A stretch of DNA of 7,679 nucleotides from Methanoregula sp. (GTDB lineage Archaea; Halobacteriota; Methanomicrobia; Methanomicrobiales; Methanospirillaceae): contig JAQWDG010000076.1 in assembly GCA_028705545.1 (NCBI GenBank), positions 1-7,679 of the forward strand, written 5' to 3'. Within the stretch, counting starts at the first letter, position 1, and each line of letters opens with the position of its first letter. Below, piece after piece: positions 1 through 5,953 of the stretch. Below the pieces are notes generated by a model that searched no databases, had not been told where the DNA came from, and was given only the letters and a program-made list of their open reading frames with translations. Made by a program: the position numbers and the translations under genes.

Positions 1-106
1 TCAAACACTCACTATACATGCATACCATGGAAGAAATACTGATACAGTATTTGTATGATTGGTGGGATGATTATGTGTGGATTGACTATAACTACCATAA
101 ACATAC

Positions 107-118
107 CGTTTTTTTTTT
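107..118 (+). terminator. T-run, possible archaeal terminator of a rightward gene left of the window
   Basis: Ten consecutive T follow a short CG-containing step. Archaeal transcription commonly ends at U-tracts without a strong hairpin, and a rightward gene ending just left of the window would explain the position. No such gene is visible here, so the role is inferred from the tract alone. Confidence 0.3.
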
Positions 119-178
119 CGAATGATTCATATTTAATAGGGAGATTATGTGATTTCAATAGAACCGGATAAAGGAGGC

Positions 179-188
179 ATATATAAAA
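179..188 (+). promoter_or_regulatory. Orphan TATA-box-like element (ATATATAAAA)
   Basis: A good match to the archaeal TATA box, preceded by a purine-rich stretch (AAAGGAGG at 170-176) that could act as a BRE. A start site would be expected near 205-212. No reading frame of useful length follows on the plus strand, so it would drive an untranslated RNA, be a relic, or be a chance match in AT-rich DNA. Confidence 0.2.
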
Positions 189-392
189 CAGCAGTTAAAC
201 CATCTGAAAATATAGTCTTCTTTCCCTATTCATTCCCTATAATACAATACTAATGGGTAAGGAAGTAAAATAGCGTCGGCAGACGGTGATATCCCTGGTT
301 TGGATATATCCGGTTTATCGAATTAACCTTATTATTGATCCGACCACCATCCAGTGTTTCTCATTGAACTATTCGAACAGATCCTCTCCCTT

Positions 393-441
393 GAACCAGC
401 GCGGAGGATACGGGAAAAAGAGGGAGACCGAACGCTGGTTC
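393..441. repeat. Inverted repeat, 9-bp perfect arms (GAACCAGCG / CGCTGGTTC)
   Basis: The arms are 393-401 and 433-441. Inside them a further CGG (402-404) can pair with CCG (428-430), leaving two unpaired A (431-432), so a 12-bp interrupted stem with a 23-base purine-rich loop is possible on the plus strand. The strand and function are unknown. It lies about 190 bases beyond the cheW stop and, in the leftward direction, beyond the likely terminator. Confidence 0.6.
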
Positions 442-480
442 TCTTAAGGGGACAGGGTTCAGGTCACACGACAATTATCA

Positions 481-509
481 CAAAAATCAAAATGAGGGGC
501 AATCCCCTC
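481..509 (-). terminator. Hairpin plus T-rich tail, terminator of the leftward operon
   Basis: On the minus strand a perfect 6-bp GC-rich stem (GAGGGG / CCCCTC, positions 509-504 and 499-494) with a 4-base loop is followed at once by a T-rich tail (ATTTTGATTTTTG, 493-481). This resembles an intrinsic terminator and faces the leftward cheW gene, whose stop is about 118 bases upstream in the direction of transcription. The stem is nearly symmetric, but only the minus strand has the T tail next to it. Confidence 0.6.
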
Positions 510-626
510 CTTTATCCTGTATGACGGAACTATGGAGCGATTATTTCTGGGGACATGCAGTACCTGCACGAGAGATGAGGCGAAGGTTCTGTAGGTAATT
601 AACCGGACATCCGCATTCCCCCATAC

Positions 627-1181
627 TCATAATGTCGTATCCAGGTCTTCGAGCAGCTTTTTTATGTCGATCCAGATGATGAGCTCGTTGACCTCTTTGT
701 CCTTCACCTTGGTTTTGCGCTTGATGATGCCGATGATCGCGGTATCCTCGTGGCTGATCGAAGCCGAGGTATAGTCAACCTGGTTGCCTTCGAAGGTGGA
801 GACGGACGTCACATCGTCCACAAGGATCCCGATCTTGGACTTCGTGATCTTGTCGTCGAGAACGATGATCCGCGAGGCTTCGAGGGACTTGGTGCTCGCA
901 TCGGTGATATTGAGCCGGTGCTTGAGATCGACGATCATCGTGATTTCGCCGCGAAGATCGATGATGCCCCGGACGTACGGGGCAACGTTGGGAAGCTTGG
1001 TGATGGTCGTGTACTCGACAACCTCTTTTACATCGAAGAGGTCGATGGCGAAGTGCTCGTTCCCGAGCACGAACTCGACGACCTGGATGGAGGATCCCGG
1101 ATCCGCGTGGATGGCGGCAGGGCCCCTCCCCAGCACTACAGGTTCACTTGCCTTTGCAGACATGGCAGGGACCCCCGTCAT
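627..1181 (-). CDS. cheW: CheW chemotaxis coupling protein
   Basis: CheW is the cytoplasmic adaptor that links chemoreceptor tips to the CheA kinase. The 184-residue product has one CheW domain at about residues 31-178. The beta-rich core starts at 'VVEFVLGNEHFAID', and the family's conserved loop reads 'VRGIIDLRGEI' (70-80) with R77 retained and Asp in place of the usual Asn before LRG. The first 30 residues are a poorly conserved extension, so the protein is longer than a typical 150-165 aa CheW. The chosen ATG (1181) overlaps the receptor stop as ATGA, with GGTG two bases upstream. A second ATG at residue 7 (1163) has a GGGGGT about seven bases before it and would also fit. It is the last gene of the leftward operon. 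No CheA, CheY, CheR or CheB is present here, so it must serve a che cluster elsewhere. The domain call is secure; the start is less so. Confidence 0.93.
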   Translation of the reverse strand: MTGVPAMSAKASEPVVLGRGPAAIHADPGSSIQVVEFVLGNEHFAIDLFDVKEVVEYTTITKLPNVAPYVRGIIDLRGEITMIVDLKHRLNITDASTKSLEASRIIVLDDKITKSKIGILVDDVTSVSTFEGNQVDYTSASISHEDTAIIGIIKRKTKVKDKEVNELIIWIDIKKLLEDLDTTL

Positions 1182-2656
1182 TCCACCTTGAATTTGCGGT
1201 TGGCGTTCATTGCCTCGACTGCGACATCGTTCACAGTCTGGATCATCCGGGTAATTTCATCGAGTGCAGCGGCAGATTCTTCGGTTGCAGCAGCAGCATC
1301 GCCGGCTTCTTTTGCGGTCTGCTCGATGAGATGGGCGACCTCGTGGACGCTTGCGGTGATCTCCTCGGTGGTGGCTGCCTGCTCTTCGGTTGCCGCAGCG
1401 ACTTCCGAAGCGCTGTTCGCCACGGTCTCGGCAGCGGACTGGATCTTCCTGAACGCTGCCAGTGCATCGGCCGAGGCAACAACTCCTTTCTCGACCAGTC
1501 CGCGGGACGCGTCCATTGCGTCGGTGGCTTTTTTCGTGGCCGTGTTGAGGTGCGTGATCATGTCCTCGATCTTCTCGGCACTGGAACGGGACTCCTGTGC
1601 AAGGGACTTGACTTCCGACGCGACAACGGCAAACCCGCGGCCGTGTTCGCCCGCCCGGGCAGCTTCGATGGCTGCATTCAGCGCAAGCAGGTTGGTCTGG
1701 TTGGCAAGATCGCGGATCAGCACGATGATCTTACTGATATCGGACATCTGCTTCTCGATCTCCTTGACAATGCCGTGAACATTATTGGTAGCATCTGTGA
1801 TCTCGGTCATATCCTTGTTGACCGTATCGGCAAGGACGGCTCCTTCTTTGGCCGAATCGTTTGCACTCTTTGCCTGCGTGGAGACGCTTTCCATGCTCGA
1901 AGTAATTTCCTCGACTGCGGCGCTCATGTCCTGCATGGCCTTGCTCATCTGGTCCACGCCTTCGGCGGCTTTCTGGGCGTTCTCGCTGACCTCGCCTGCG
2001 TTCTTTGCGATCTGGTTGACGCCTTTTGTTGCGTCCTCGATGCTCCTGTTCGCATTGTCCGTGGTAGATGTCAGGTTCTGCATCTTCCCGTTGACATCGC
2101 CGATGTTCTTCTCCAGGTTAAGGACGATCCCGCGTACTGCATCGCGGAGCTTGATGATCTGGTCGTGAACTTCTTTGGTATCCTCGTCAGGTTTGGTGAT
2201 CTCATATCTGACGGTGAGGTCCCCTTCAGCCATCTTGCCGTAGATCGCGCTCATGGTAGAGACTTCTTTTTCCATGTACTCGCGGGTCTTTACAACACTG
2301 GTGATCTCATTGTACGTGATGTAGATCAGCTTGACCTCCCCCTTCTCGTTAAGGAGCGGGATATTGGTCCTGATGACCACATGCAGGCCGGAGGGGGTTT
2401 CCATCGTGCTCTCCCCGACGGTCTTGCGGCGGGTGGTAATGGCTTCGGTTACCCCTTCCCCGGTATTTTTTGCGTATTTTATCATCTGCTGGTCACGGAA
2501 ATCGCTGAATTTCATGGCAAGCAGCCGGTCTCTGCCGTACCCGGTCAGTTTGCAGAACGTATCGTTGACCATCACGATTTTCTGACTGCTGTCCACGATT
2601 GCCTGTGCGAGAGGATTCCTCTCGAACATTTCCATTAAATCCTGTAATTCGATCAT
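1178..2656 (-). CDS. Soluble PAS-domain methyl-accepting chemotaxis protein
   Basis: This is a chemoreceptor that would control CheA through CheW. With the start chosen here it has 492 residues: a PAS domain at about 5-120 ('AIVDSSQKIVMVNDTFCKLTGYG'-type core), a HAMP-like segment at about 130-185 ('MAEGDLTVRYEI'), then a long coiled-coil signalling domain. The hairpin tip is near residues 319-348 ('NQTNLLALNAAIEAARAGE' followed by HGRGFAVVASEV). Glu/Gln pairs in Ala/Thr-rich context, such as 'AAATEEQAATTEEI', are typical methylation helices. There is no transmembrane segment, so it is cytoplasmic and its PAS domain should read an internal ligand, redox state or cofactor. About 22 heptads follow the tip, compatible with a 40H/44H-class receptor. 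The ATG at 2656 is preferred over one at 2692 because GGGTGA lies five bases before it. That GGGTGA contains the stop of the transporter gene, implying coupled translation. Confidence 0.93.
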   Translation of the reverse strand: MIELQDLMEMFERNPLAQAIVDSSQKIVMVNDTFCKLTGYGRDRLLAMKFSDFRDQQMIKYAKNTGEGVTEAITTRRKTVGESTMETPSGLHVVIRTNIPLLNEKGEVKLIYITYNEITSVVKTREYMEKEVSTMSAIYGKMAEGDLTVRYEITKPDEDTKEVHDQIIKLRDAVRGIVLNLEKNIGDVNGKMQNLTSTTDNANRSIEDATKGVNQIAKNAGEVSENAQKAAEGVDQMSKAMQDMSAAVEEITSSMESVSTQAKSANDSAKEGAVLADTVNKDMTEITDATNNVHGIVKEIEKQMSDISKIIVLIRDLANQTNLLALNAAIEAARAGEHGRGFAVVASEVKSLAQESRSSAEKIEDMITHLNTATKKATDAMDASRGLVEKGVVASADALAAFRKIQSAAETVANSASEVAAATEEQAATTEEITASVHEVAHLIEQTAKEAGDAAAATEESAAALDEITRMIQTVNDVAVEAMNANRKFKVE

Positions 2657-2667
2657 TTGCTTCACCC
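2657..2667 (-). promoter_or_regulatory. Ribosome binding site overlapping the transporter stop codon
   Basis: Read on the minus strand, the bases before the receptor ATG are CGGGTGAAGCAA. The GGGTGA is a strong archaeal Shine-Dalgarno match with five bases of spacing, and its TGA is the stop codon of the upstream transporter gene. This decides the receptor start at 2656 and indicates that ribosomes ending the transporter can re-initiate directly. Confidence 0.75.
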
Positions 2668-3258
2668 GAGTCTTACAACGGTTTCTTTCCATACTTCGTT
2701 CATAATCTGGCCAAGGCCGGTATACATTGCGGCAAGTCCGCAGAGGATTCCTTCAAGCCCGGCAATGACAATGATGGTGCTGTTTCCGAGTGCGTTTCCT
2801 ATAACGAGGAGGAGGAAGAGCAGCACGAGCAGCCCGAATACGACCTGCATTGCCCGGGATAACCGGAAGGTAATCAGGAACATTCCCAGCGAGAACAGGC
2901 CCCATATGCCAAGGAAACATACCATCCCTGCCGTTCCAAGAGGTGCTCCCCAGCCCCATGCGGGCATCAGGATCAGAAACACTAACGAGATCCAGAAGAA
3001 CCCGTACGAGACAAACGCCGTCATCCCGAAGGTATTGTTCTTTTTCCATTCCATGATCCCGGCAATAACCTGCGCCAGTCCGCCATAGAACAGTCCCATG
3101 GCAAAGACTACGGATCCCATGGCGAAGATACCGGCATTGTGCATGTTGAGGATGATCGTTGTCAGCCCGAACGCGAGGAGACCCAATGCTCCCGGGTTGC
3201 CGGTTGTGTCGGTGATCTTGATCTCGTTTTTGAATACCTGGTCGATCTGTGCTTCCAT
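2662..3258 (-). CDS. satP: AceTr/YaaH-family (GPR1/FUN34/SatP) acetate transporter
   Basis: A membrane protein of 198 residues, the usual size of the AceTr family, which takes up acetate (and in some members succinate) with protons. The family includes E. coli SatP/YaaH and an acetate permease of Methanosarcina. Family marks visible are the N-terminal 'NPGALGL' (21-27; usual form NPAPLGL), 'GGLAQVIAG' (59-67) and 'NNTFGMTAFVSYGFFW' (74-89). Six hydrophobic segments lie at about 25-43, 47-68, 78-98, 106-130, 136-156 and 160-182. The ATG at 3258 is chosen because it matches the family's N-terminus; upstream sequence in this frame belongs to the previous gene. Only two bases separate it from that gene's TAA, and its own stop lies in the receptor's ribosome binding site. 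Hydrogenotrophic methanogens assimilate acetate, so uptake is the likely direction. Substrate is inferred from family. The symbol is used at family level. Confidence 0.9.
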   Translation of the reverse strand: MEAQIDQVFKNEIKITDTTGNPGALGLLAFGLTTIILNMHNAGIFAMGSVVFAMGLFYGGLAQVIAGIMEWKKNNTFGMTAFVSYGFFWISLVFLILMPAWGWGAPLGTAGMVCFLGIWGLFSLGMFLITFRLSRAMQVVFGLLVLLFLLLVIGNALGNSTIIVIAGLEGILCGLAAMYTGLGQIMNEVWKETVVRLG

Positions 3259-3260
3259 GA

Positions 3261-3434
3261 TTACCACATTGCTTTGATTTCCTTGCTCACATCGATCCCT
3301 GATGTATGAAGGATCCGGTACAGGAGCCGGGCTCTTTCCACGGCAACGGTACACGAGGGATAGGCACAAATACAGTTGTCACCGTAGAGGCTTTCATCGG
3401 CCCAGGTCCCTGCTTTCATCATACCTTCACTCAT
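3261..3434 (-). CDS. Small Cys-containing protein of unknown function
   Basis: I do not recognise this 57-residue product. It carries a CxC-x4-C cluster (C21, C23, C28; 'NCICAYPSC') followed by a probable amphipathic helix ('VAVERARLLYRILHTSGIDV'), and has no signal peptide or membrane segment. The three Cys could bind a metal or be redox-active; that is inference. The frame is open further upstream to an ATG at 3527, but that part runs antisense-frame-like through the preceding gene and the composition changes, so a later start is preferred. The ATG at 3434 overlaps the previous gene's stop (ATGAGTGA), while ATGs at 3422 and 3419 follow AGGT closely and are also possible. It ends two bases before the transporter start. 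It may be a separate coupled gene, or the second half of one longer gene split by a frameshift near 3427-3434. Confidence 0.6.
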   Translation of the reverse strand: MSEGMMKAGTWADESLYGDNCICAYPSCTVAVERARLLYRILHTSGIDVSKEIKAMW

Positions 3435-3594
3435 CTCCGTAGGTTTCTCCCATCGTCCGCATGGCAAAGTACCGATTGAGGTGGTCAGACAGTGCACGCA
3501 TGCGAATGATATTTTCTTCCAGTCCATCGCGTTCTGCAGTTCGTGCTGAAATTTGAACAGGATACTCTTCAGGATGTTTTGCCAGTGATGTCAT
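3427..3594 (-). CDS. Small protein of unknown function, first gene of the leftward operon
   Basis: I do not recognise this 55-residue product. It is charged and soluble, beginning 'MTSLAKHPEEYPVQIS', with a likely helix 'ERDGLEENIIRMRALSDHLNRYFAMR' covering its second half, and ends 'TMGETYGDE'. The evidence for a real gene is a strong AGGTGA with six-base spacing to the ATG at 3594 (another ATG at 3600 directly abuts the AGGTGA), a helix-compatible residue pattern, and its place between the promoter region and the next gene. Its TGA (3429-3427) overlaps the next gene's ATG by eight bases. No transmembrane or signal sequence is seen. The two small products could be one 110-residue protein if a frameshift has separated them, since both continue smoothly around the junction. 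Confidence 0.6.
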   Translation of the reverse strand: MTSLAKHPEEYPVQISARTAERDGLEENIIRMRALSDHLNRYFAMRTMGETYGDE

Positions 3595-3600
3595 CTTCAT

Positions 3601-3606
3601 TCACCT
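3601..3606 (-). promoter_or_regulatory. Ribosome binding site of the first small gene
   Basis: AGGTGA on the minus strand ends six bases before the ATG at 3594 and directly abuts the ATG at 3600. The spacing favours 3594 as the start. Confidence 0.6.
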
Positions 3607-3677
3607 GAAAGATTGTTTCAACAGCCCGCTTTTGCCATGCTTATCCTTTGGGCTGACCATAGGTGTGCAAAAAGCCA

Positions 3678-3685
3678 CATATAAA
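3678..3685 (-). promoter_or_regulatory. TATA box for the leftward operon (TTTATATG)
   Basis: On the minus strand TTTATATG closely matches the methanogen TATA consensus TTTATATA. A start site would fall near 3655, giving a leader of about 55-60 bases before the first small gene. The 13-bp tandem repeat (3697-3722) lies just upstream of this box, at a position where an activator could act. Confidence 0.5.
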
Positions 3686-3690
3686 TATAA
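3681..3690 (+). promoter_or_regulatory. Candidate TATA box for the sensor kinase gene (ATAAATATAA)
   Basis: This plus-strand element overlaps the leftward TATA box, so both directions may share one AT-rich core. A start site near 3711 would fall inside the tandem repeat, and the leader would be about 40 bases. A second AT-rich element at 3726-3735 (CATATTATAA) would instead place the start close to the ATG at 3751 and give an almost leaderless message. The lack of a ribosome binding site before 3751 agrees with the second option. Confidence 0.4.
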
Positions 3691-3696
3691 TTAATT

Positions 3697-3722
3697 GCAA
3701 AGCAAATAAGCAAAGCAAATAA
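3697..3722. repeat. Perfect 13-bp tandem repeat in the divergent promoter (2 x GCAAAGCAAATAA)
   Basis: Two adjacent exact copies occupy 3697-3709 and 3710-3722. The word GCAAA occurs four times within it (3697, 3702, 3710, 3715) and once more at 3667, on the other side of the TATA core. Direct repeats next to a divergent promoter are typical operator sites for winged-helix proteins. The adjacent gene encodes a protein with such a domain, making autoregulation and control of the leftward operon plausible but unproven. Confidence 0.6.
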
Positions 3723-3750
3723 AAACATATTATAACAGAAATGGCCGAAA

Positions 3751-5844
3751 ATGCATAACGAACCGGAGAAAGCGTTGATCATGGAGGAGTACCTGCACGA
3801 AATATCCCGGATCAAGGAGGCGCTCGAACAGCACCCGGAGGGCTTAAGCATTACCGATATTGCCGGGCTGCTGCAGATCAACCGGAACTCGGTCGCCAAG
3901 TATATGGATATCCTCCAGATCCAGGGATCGGTTGACGGGAAAAAGCGGGGCACATCGAAGGTTTATTTCCTCTCCCACAGGCTCGCGGTTGAATCGTTGA
4001 AAAAAATCTGCAGCCAGCCGTTTGTGCTGCTCGATCAGGATAGCCAGGTCATCGAACACAACACCTCCTTTTCCACCCTGCCCGGCATGCTCCCGGAGCA
4101 GATCGACGGGCAGCATTTCGATCAGCTCCCGTTCAGGTTCGGGGGGGATGAAAATTCCCGGCAGGTATTCAGGATGGCAGTTAAAGGGCATGAGCAGCAC
4201 GTGCATGCCAGCATCCAAATCCAGGGACGCGAATACCCGGTTAACCTGTATATGATCCCCGTTGTTTTCCTGACGGGGAAACCCGGTGTCGCGGTATTGA
4301 TTGAAGGGAACTGGGATCGCACGGAGGAACGGTCTCCGGGAAAGATCCCGGGCAGCGATTCTCTCGTACTCCTTGATAACCAGATTGAATATGTTGTCCG
4401 GTATACTCCCGACGGCATTCTCCAGTATGTCAACGAACCCTACTGCCGGGCCCTCGGCCGGTCGCGGGAAGATCTCATCGGTCGCCCGTTTAAGCACCTG
4501 GTCTCATCGGACGAGGCAGATCGTGTCAACCAGAACCGGGCCCGGCTGACTGTCAGGTATCCGACGGGTATGATCGAGATCAAGGCGATCATGGCAAACG
4601 GCGAAGCACGGTGGCAGCGCTGGTGGGACCGGGCCATTTTCGATGACCGGGGCCAGCTTACCGGCTACCATTCCACGGGCCTTGATATCACCGATGAGGT
4701 CCTTGTCCGGACCAAACTCAAAAAAACCCAGGAGATGCTCGAAGAAACGATCGTGACCCGGACAAACGAGCTCCGCGAGATCAACCGCCAGCTCTATGAG
4801 GAGATGTCCCGCCGGGAAAACATGGAACAGCAGCTGCTCATGACGCAGTTTGCCATGGACAATGCCGCCGACATGGTTTTCTGGGTCAACCGTAATGCAA
4901 AGGTAAATTATGCCAACAAGGCCGCGGCAACCGGCCTTGGGTATACCGGGGAAGAGTTCGCGGGCCTTGCCTTTGGCGATATCTTTGCCCTCCCGCCAAA
5001 AAGCAGCTGGGACGAGATCTGGCAGACCCTCACCCGGGCCGGAACGATGACCCGCGAAACTTCCGTGGTACAGAAAGACAAAACACGGGTCCCGGTTGAA
5101 GTGGTAATCCGGTACCTCGAATACCATAACACCGGTTTTGCCTGCTGTTTTGCCCGGGACATTTCGGACCGGACACGGATGGAGCAGACCCTTCATCTGG
5201 CAAACAAAAAGCTCAACGTGCTCACGAGCCTCACCCGACACGATATCCAGAACAAGGTCACCGTCCTGCTGGGTTACCTGGCACGGGCAACAAAACGGGA
5301 ACAGGATCCGGTAATACTGGAGTATCTCCGGCGGCAGGAGTCGGCAGCACAGGCAATCCGCGACGAAATTACCGTCACCAGGGACTTTAAAGACCTGGGG
5401 ACCGATCCCCCGGAGTGGCTGAATATCCGGGACATTGTTGCTTCTGTTACCGGACGGTATGTTGAAAGCCCGGTTGCATTCGATATCGACCTGCCCGACC
5501 TCCTCGTGTACGCGGACCGCCAGATGGAGCGGGTGTTTTCCCGGCTGATTGAAAACGCGATCACTGCGACACCGCCACCCCCGTCAATCCGTATCTCAGC
5601 ACAGGAGAAAGATTCACGGATCGTCATCTCCGTAGAATATGCCGGGCCGGGCATACGTGCCGAAGACAAAGAGCAGATCTTTTTGCCCGGCAGTACTGTT
5701 GCAGATACGAAAGGACTCTTTATTATCCACGAAATCCTTTCGCTGACCGGGATCTCGCTCTCCGAGACCGGGGAGTATGGAAAAACAACACGGTTTGAGA
5801 TCGGTATCCCTCATGAGTCGTACCGGGAAAAACCTTCTTTTTAA
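3751..5844 (+). CDS. Winged-helix DNA-binding PAS sensor histidine kinase with degenerate ATP-binding motifs
   Basis: The 697-residue product joins a DNA-binding domain to a sensor kinase. Residues about 14-77 form a winged helix ('GLSITDIAGLLQINRNSVAKY', then the wing 'GKKRGTSKVYFLS'). PAS-like domains follow at about 80-187, 207-318 and 364-475, with a coiled coil at 318-362. The dimerisation/phosphoacceptor helix reads 'LTSLTRHDIQNKVTVLLGYL' with H497 as the acceptor. The catalytic domain has an N box ('RLIENAI', N602) but the G1 box is 'VEYAGPGI', with Tyr630 where Asp normally contacts adenine. The G2 region reads 'ADTKGLF' (651-657), where relatives have a Gly-rich GxGxGL. ATP binding may thus be weak or lost. 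No membrane segment is present, so it is cytoplasmic. The ATG at 3751 has no ribosome binding site; an in-frame TAA at 3733 limits the start, and ATG 3781 is an alternative. It is divergent from the acetate/chemoreceptor operon. Confidence 0.92.
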   Translation: MHNEPEKALIMEEYLHEISRIKEALEQHPEGLSITDIAGLLQINRNSVAKYMDILQIQGSVDGKKRGTSKVYFLSHRLAVESLKKICSQPFVLLDQDSQVIEHNTSFSTLPGMLPEQIDGQHFDQLPFRFGGDENSRQVFRMAVKGHEQHVHASIQIQGREYPVNLYMIPVVFLTGKPGVAVLIEGNWDRTEERSPGKIPGSDSLVLLDNQIEYVVRYTPDGILQYVNEPYCRALGRSREDLIGRPFKHLVSSDEADRVNQNRARLTVRYPTGMIEIKAIMANGEARWQRWWDRAIFDDRGQLTGYHSTGLDITDEVLVRTKLKKTQEMLEETIVTRTNELREINRQLYEEMSRRENMEQQLLMTQFAMDNAADMVFWVNRNAKVNYANKAAATGLGYTGEEFAGLAFGDIFALPPKSSWDEIWQTLTRAGTMTRETSVVQKDKTRVPVEVVIRYLEYHNTGFACCFARDISDRTRMEQTLHLANKKLNVLTSLTRHDIQNKVTVLLGYLARATKREQDPVILEYLRRQESAAQAIRDEITVTRDFKDLGTDPPEWLNIRDIVASVTGRYVESPVAFDIDLPDLLVYADRQMERVFSRLIENAITATPPPPSIRISAQEKDSRIVISVEYAGPGIRAEDKEQIFLPGSTVADTKGLFIIHEILSLTGISLSETGEYGKTTRFEIGIPHESYREKPSF

Positions 5845-5913
5845 GCCAGACTGTAGGGAAGAACAAATAATCCGGGGGCAGTACAGTTCCGGACCGGCAC
5901 CAAAGTATCACCC

Positions 5914-5921
5914 TTTTTATA
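5914..5921 (+). promoter_or_regulatory. TATA box for the receiver gene (TTTTTATA)
   Basis: This AT-rich element sits in an otherwise GC-balanced 109-base gap after the kinase gene. A start site about 25 bases downstream (near 5943) would give a leader of roughly ten bases, so the receiver gene is probably transcribed on its own as well as, or instead of, by read-through. Confidence 0.45.
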
Positions 5922-5953
5922 GCAACACCGGCAATTGGTGATTATCTGGTCAG

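Larger units (their letters stand above)
1..626. other. Non-coding region, AT-rich at its left end, downstream of the cheW operon
   Basis: No convincing gene lies in this 626-base stretch. Roughly the first 250 bases are clearly richer in A+T than the rest of the window and include a run of ten T (109-118) and a TATA-like element (179-188). The middle and right parts are more GC-balanced and hold an inverted repeat (393-441) and a terminator-like hairpin (481-509), annotated separately. A short open frame from the left edge to a TGA at 123-125 could in principle be the end of a gene entering from the left. Its predicted peptide is dominated by Tyr, Trp, Asp and Phe and looks like translated AT-rich spacer, so I do not call it. 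The leftward cheW gene ends at 627, so this is its 3' flank. Confidence 0.6.

Noticed and set aside
3..125. Open frame from the left edge ending at TGA 123-125
   Set aside because: The product is dominated by aromatic and Asp residues typical of translated AT-rich spacer, it includes a ten-T run, and no family is recognisable.
550..590. Short palindrome TGCAG-TAC-CTGCA
   Set aside because: Only five base pairs with a three-base loop and no T tail; expected by chance at this length.
750..1778. 342-codon plus-strand frame across cheW and the receptor
   Set aside because: It covers two clear minus-strand genes in antisense and its product shows no domain, only low-complexity Ala/Ser stretches.
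1148..2638. 496-codon plus-strand frame opposite the chemoreceptor gene
   Set aside because: It mirrors the receptor's codon structure, its product is Cys/His/Leu-rich without a recognisable domain, and the minus-strand frame has clear PAS and receptor-tip motifs.
3435..3527. Upstream extension of the Cys-containing small protein to an ATG at 3527
   Set aside because: This stretch is covered by the first small gene in another frame, which has a strong ribosome binding site and a sensible helix; the extension would force a 100-base overlap.
3741..3758. ATG at 3741 just before the sensor kinase start
   Set aside because: It opens a five-codon frame (MAENA) that ends at a TAA overlapping the kinase start; too short to call, though a tiny leader peptide cannot be ruled out.
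3618..3953. 111-codon minus-strand frame spanning the divergent promoter
   Set aside because: It overlaps the TATA core, the tandem repeat and the start of the sensor kinase; no ribosome binding site and no domain.
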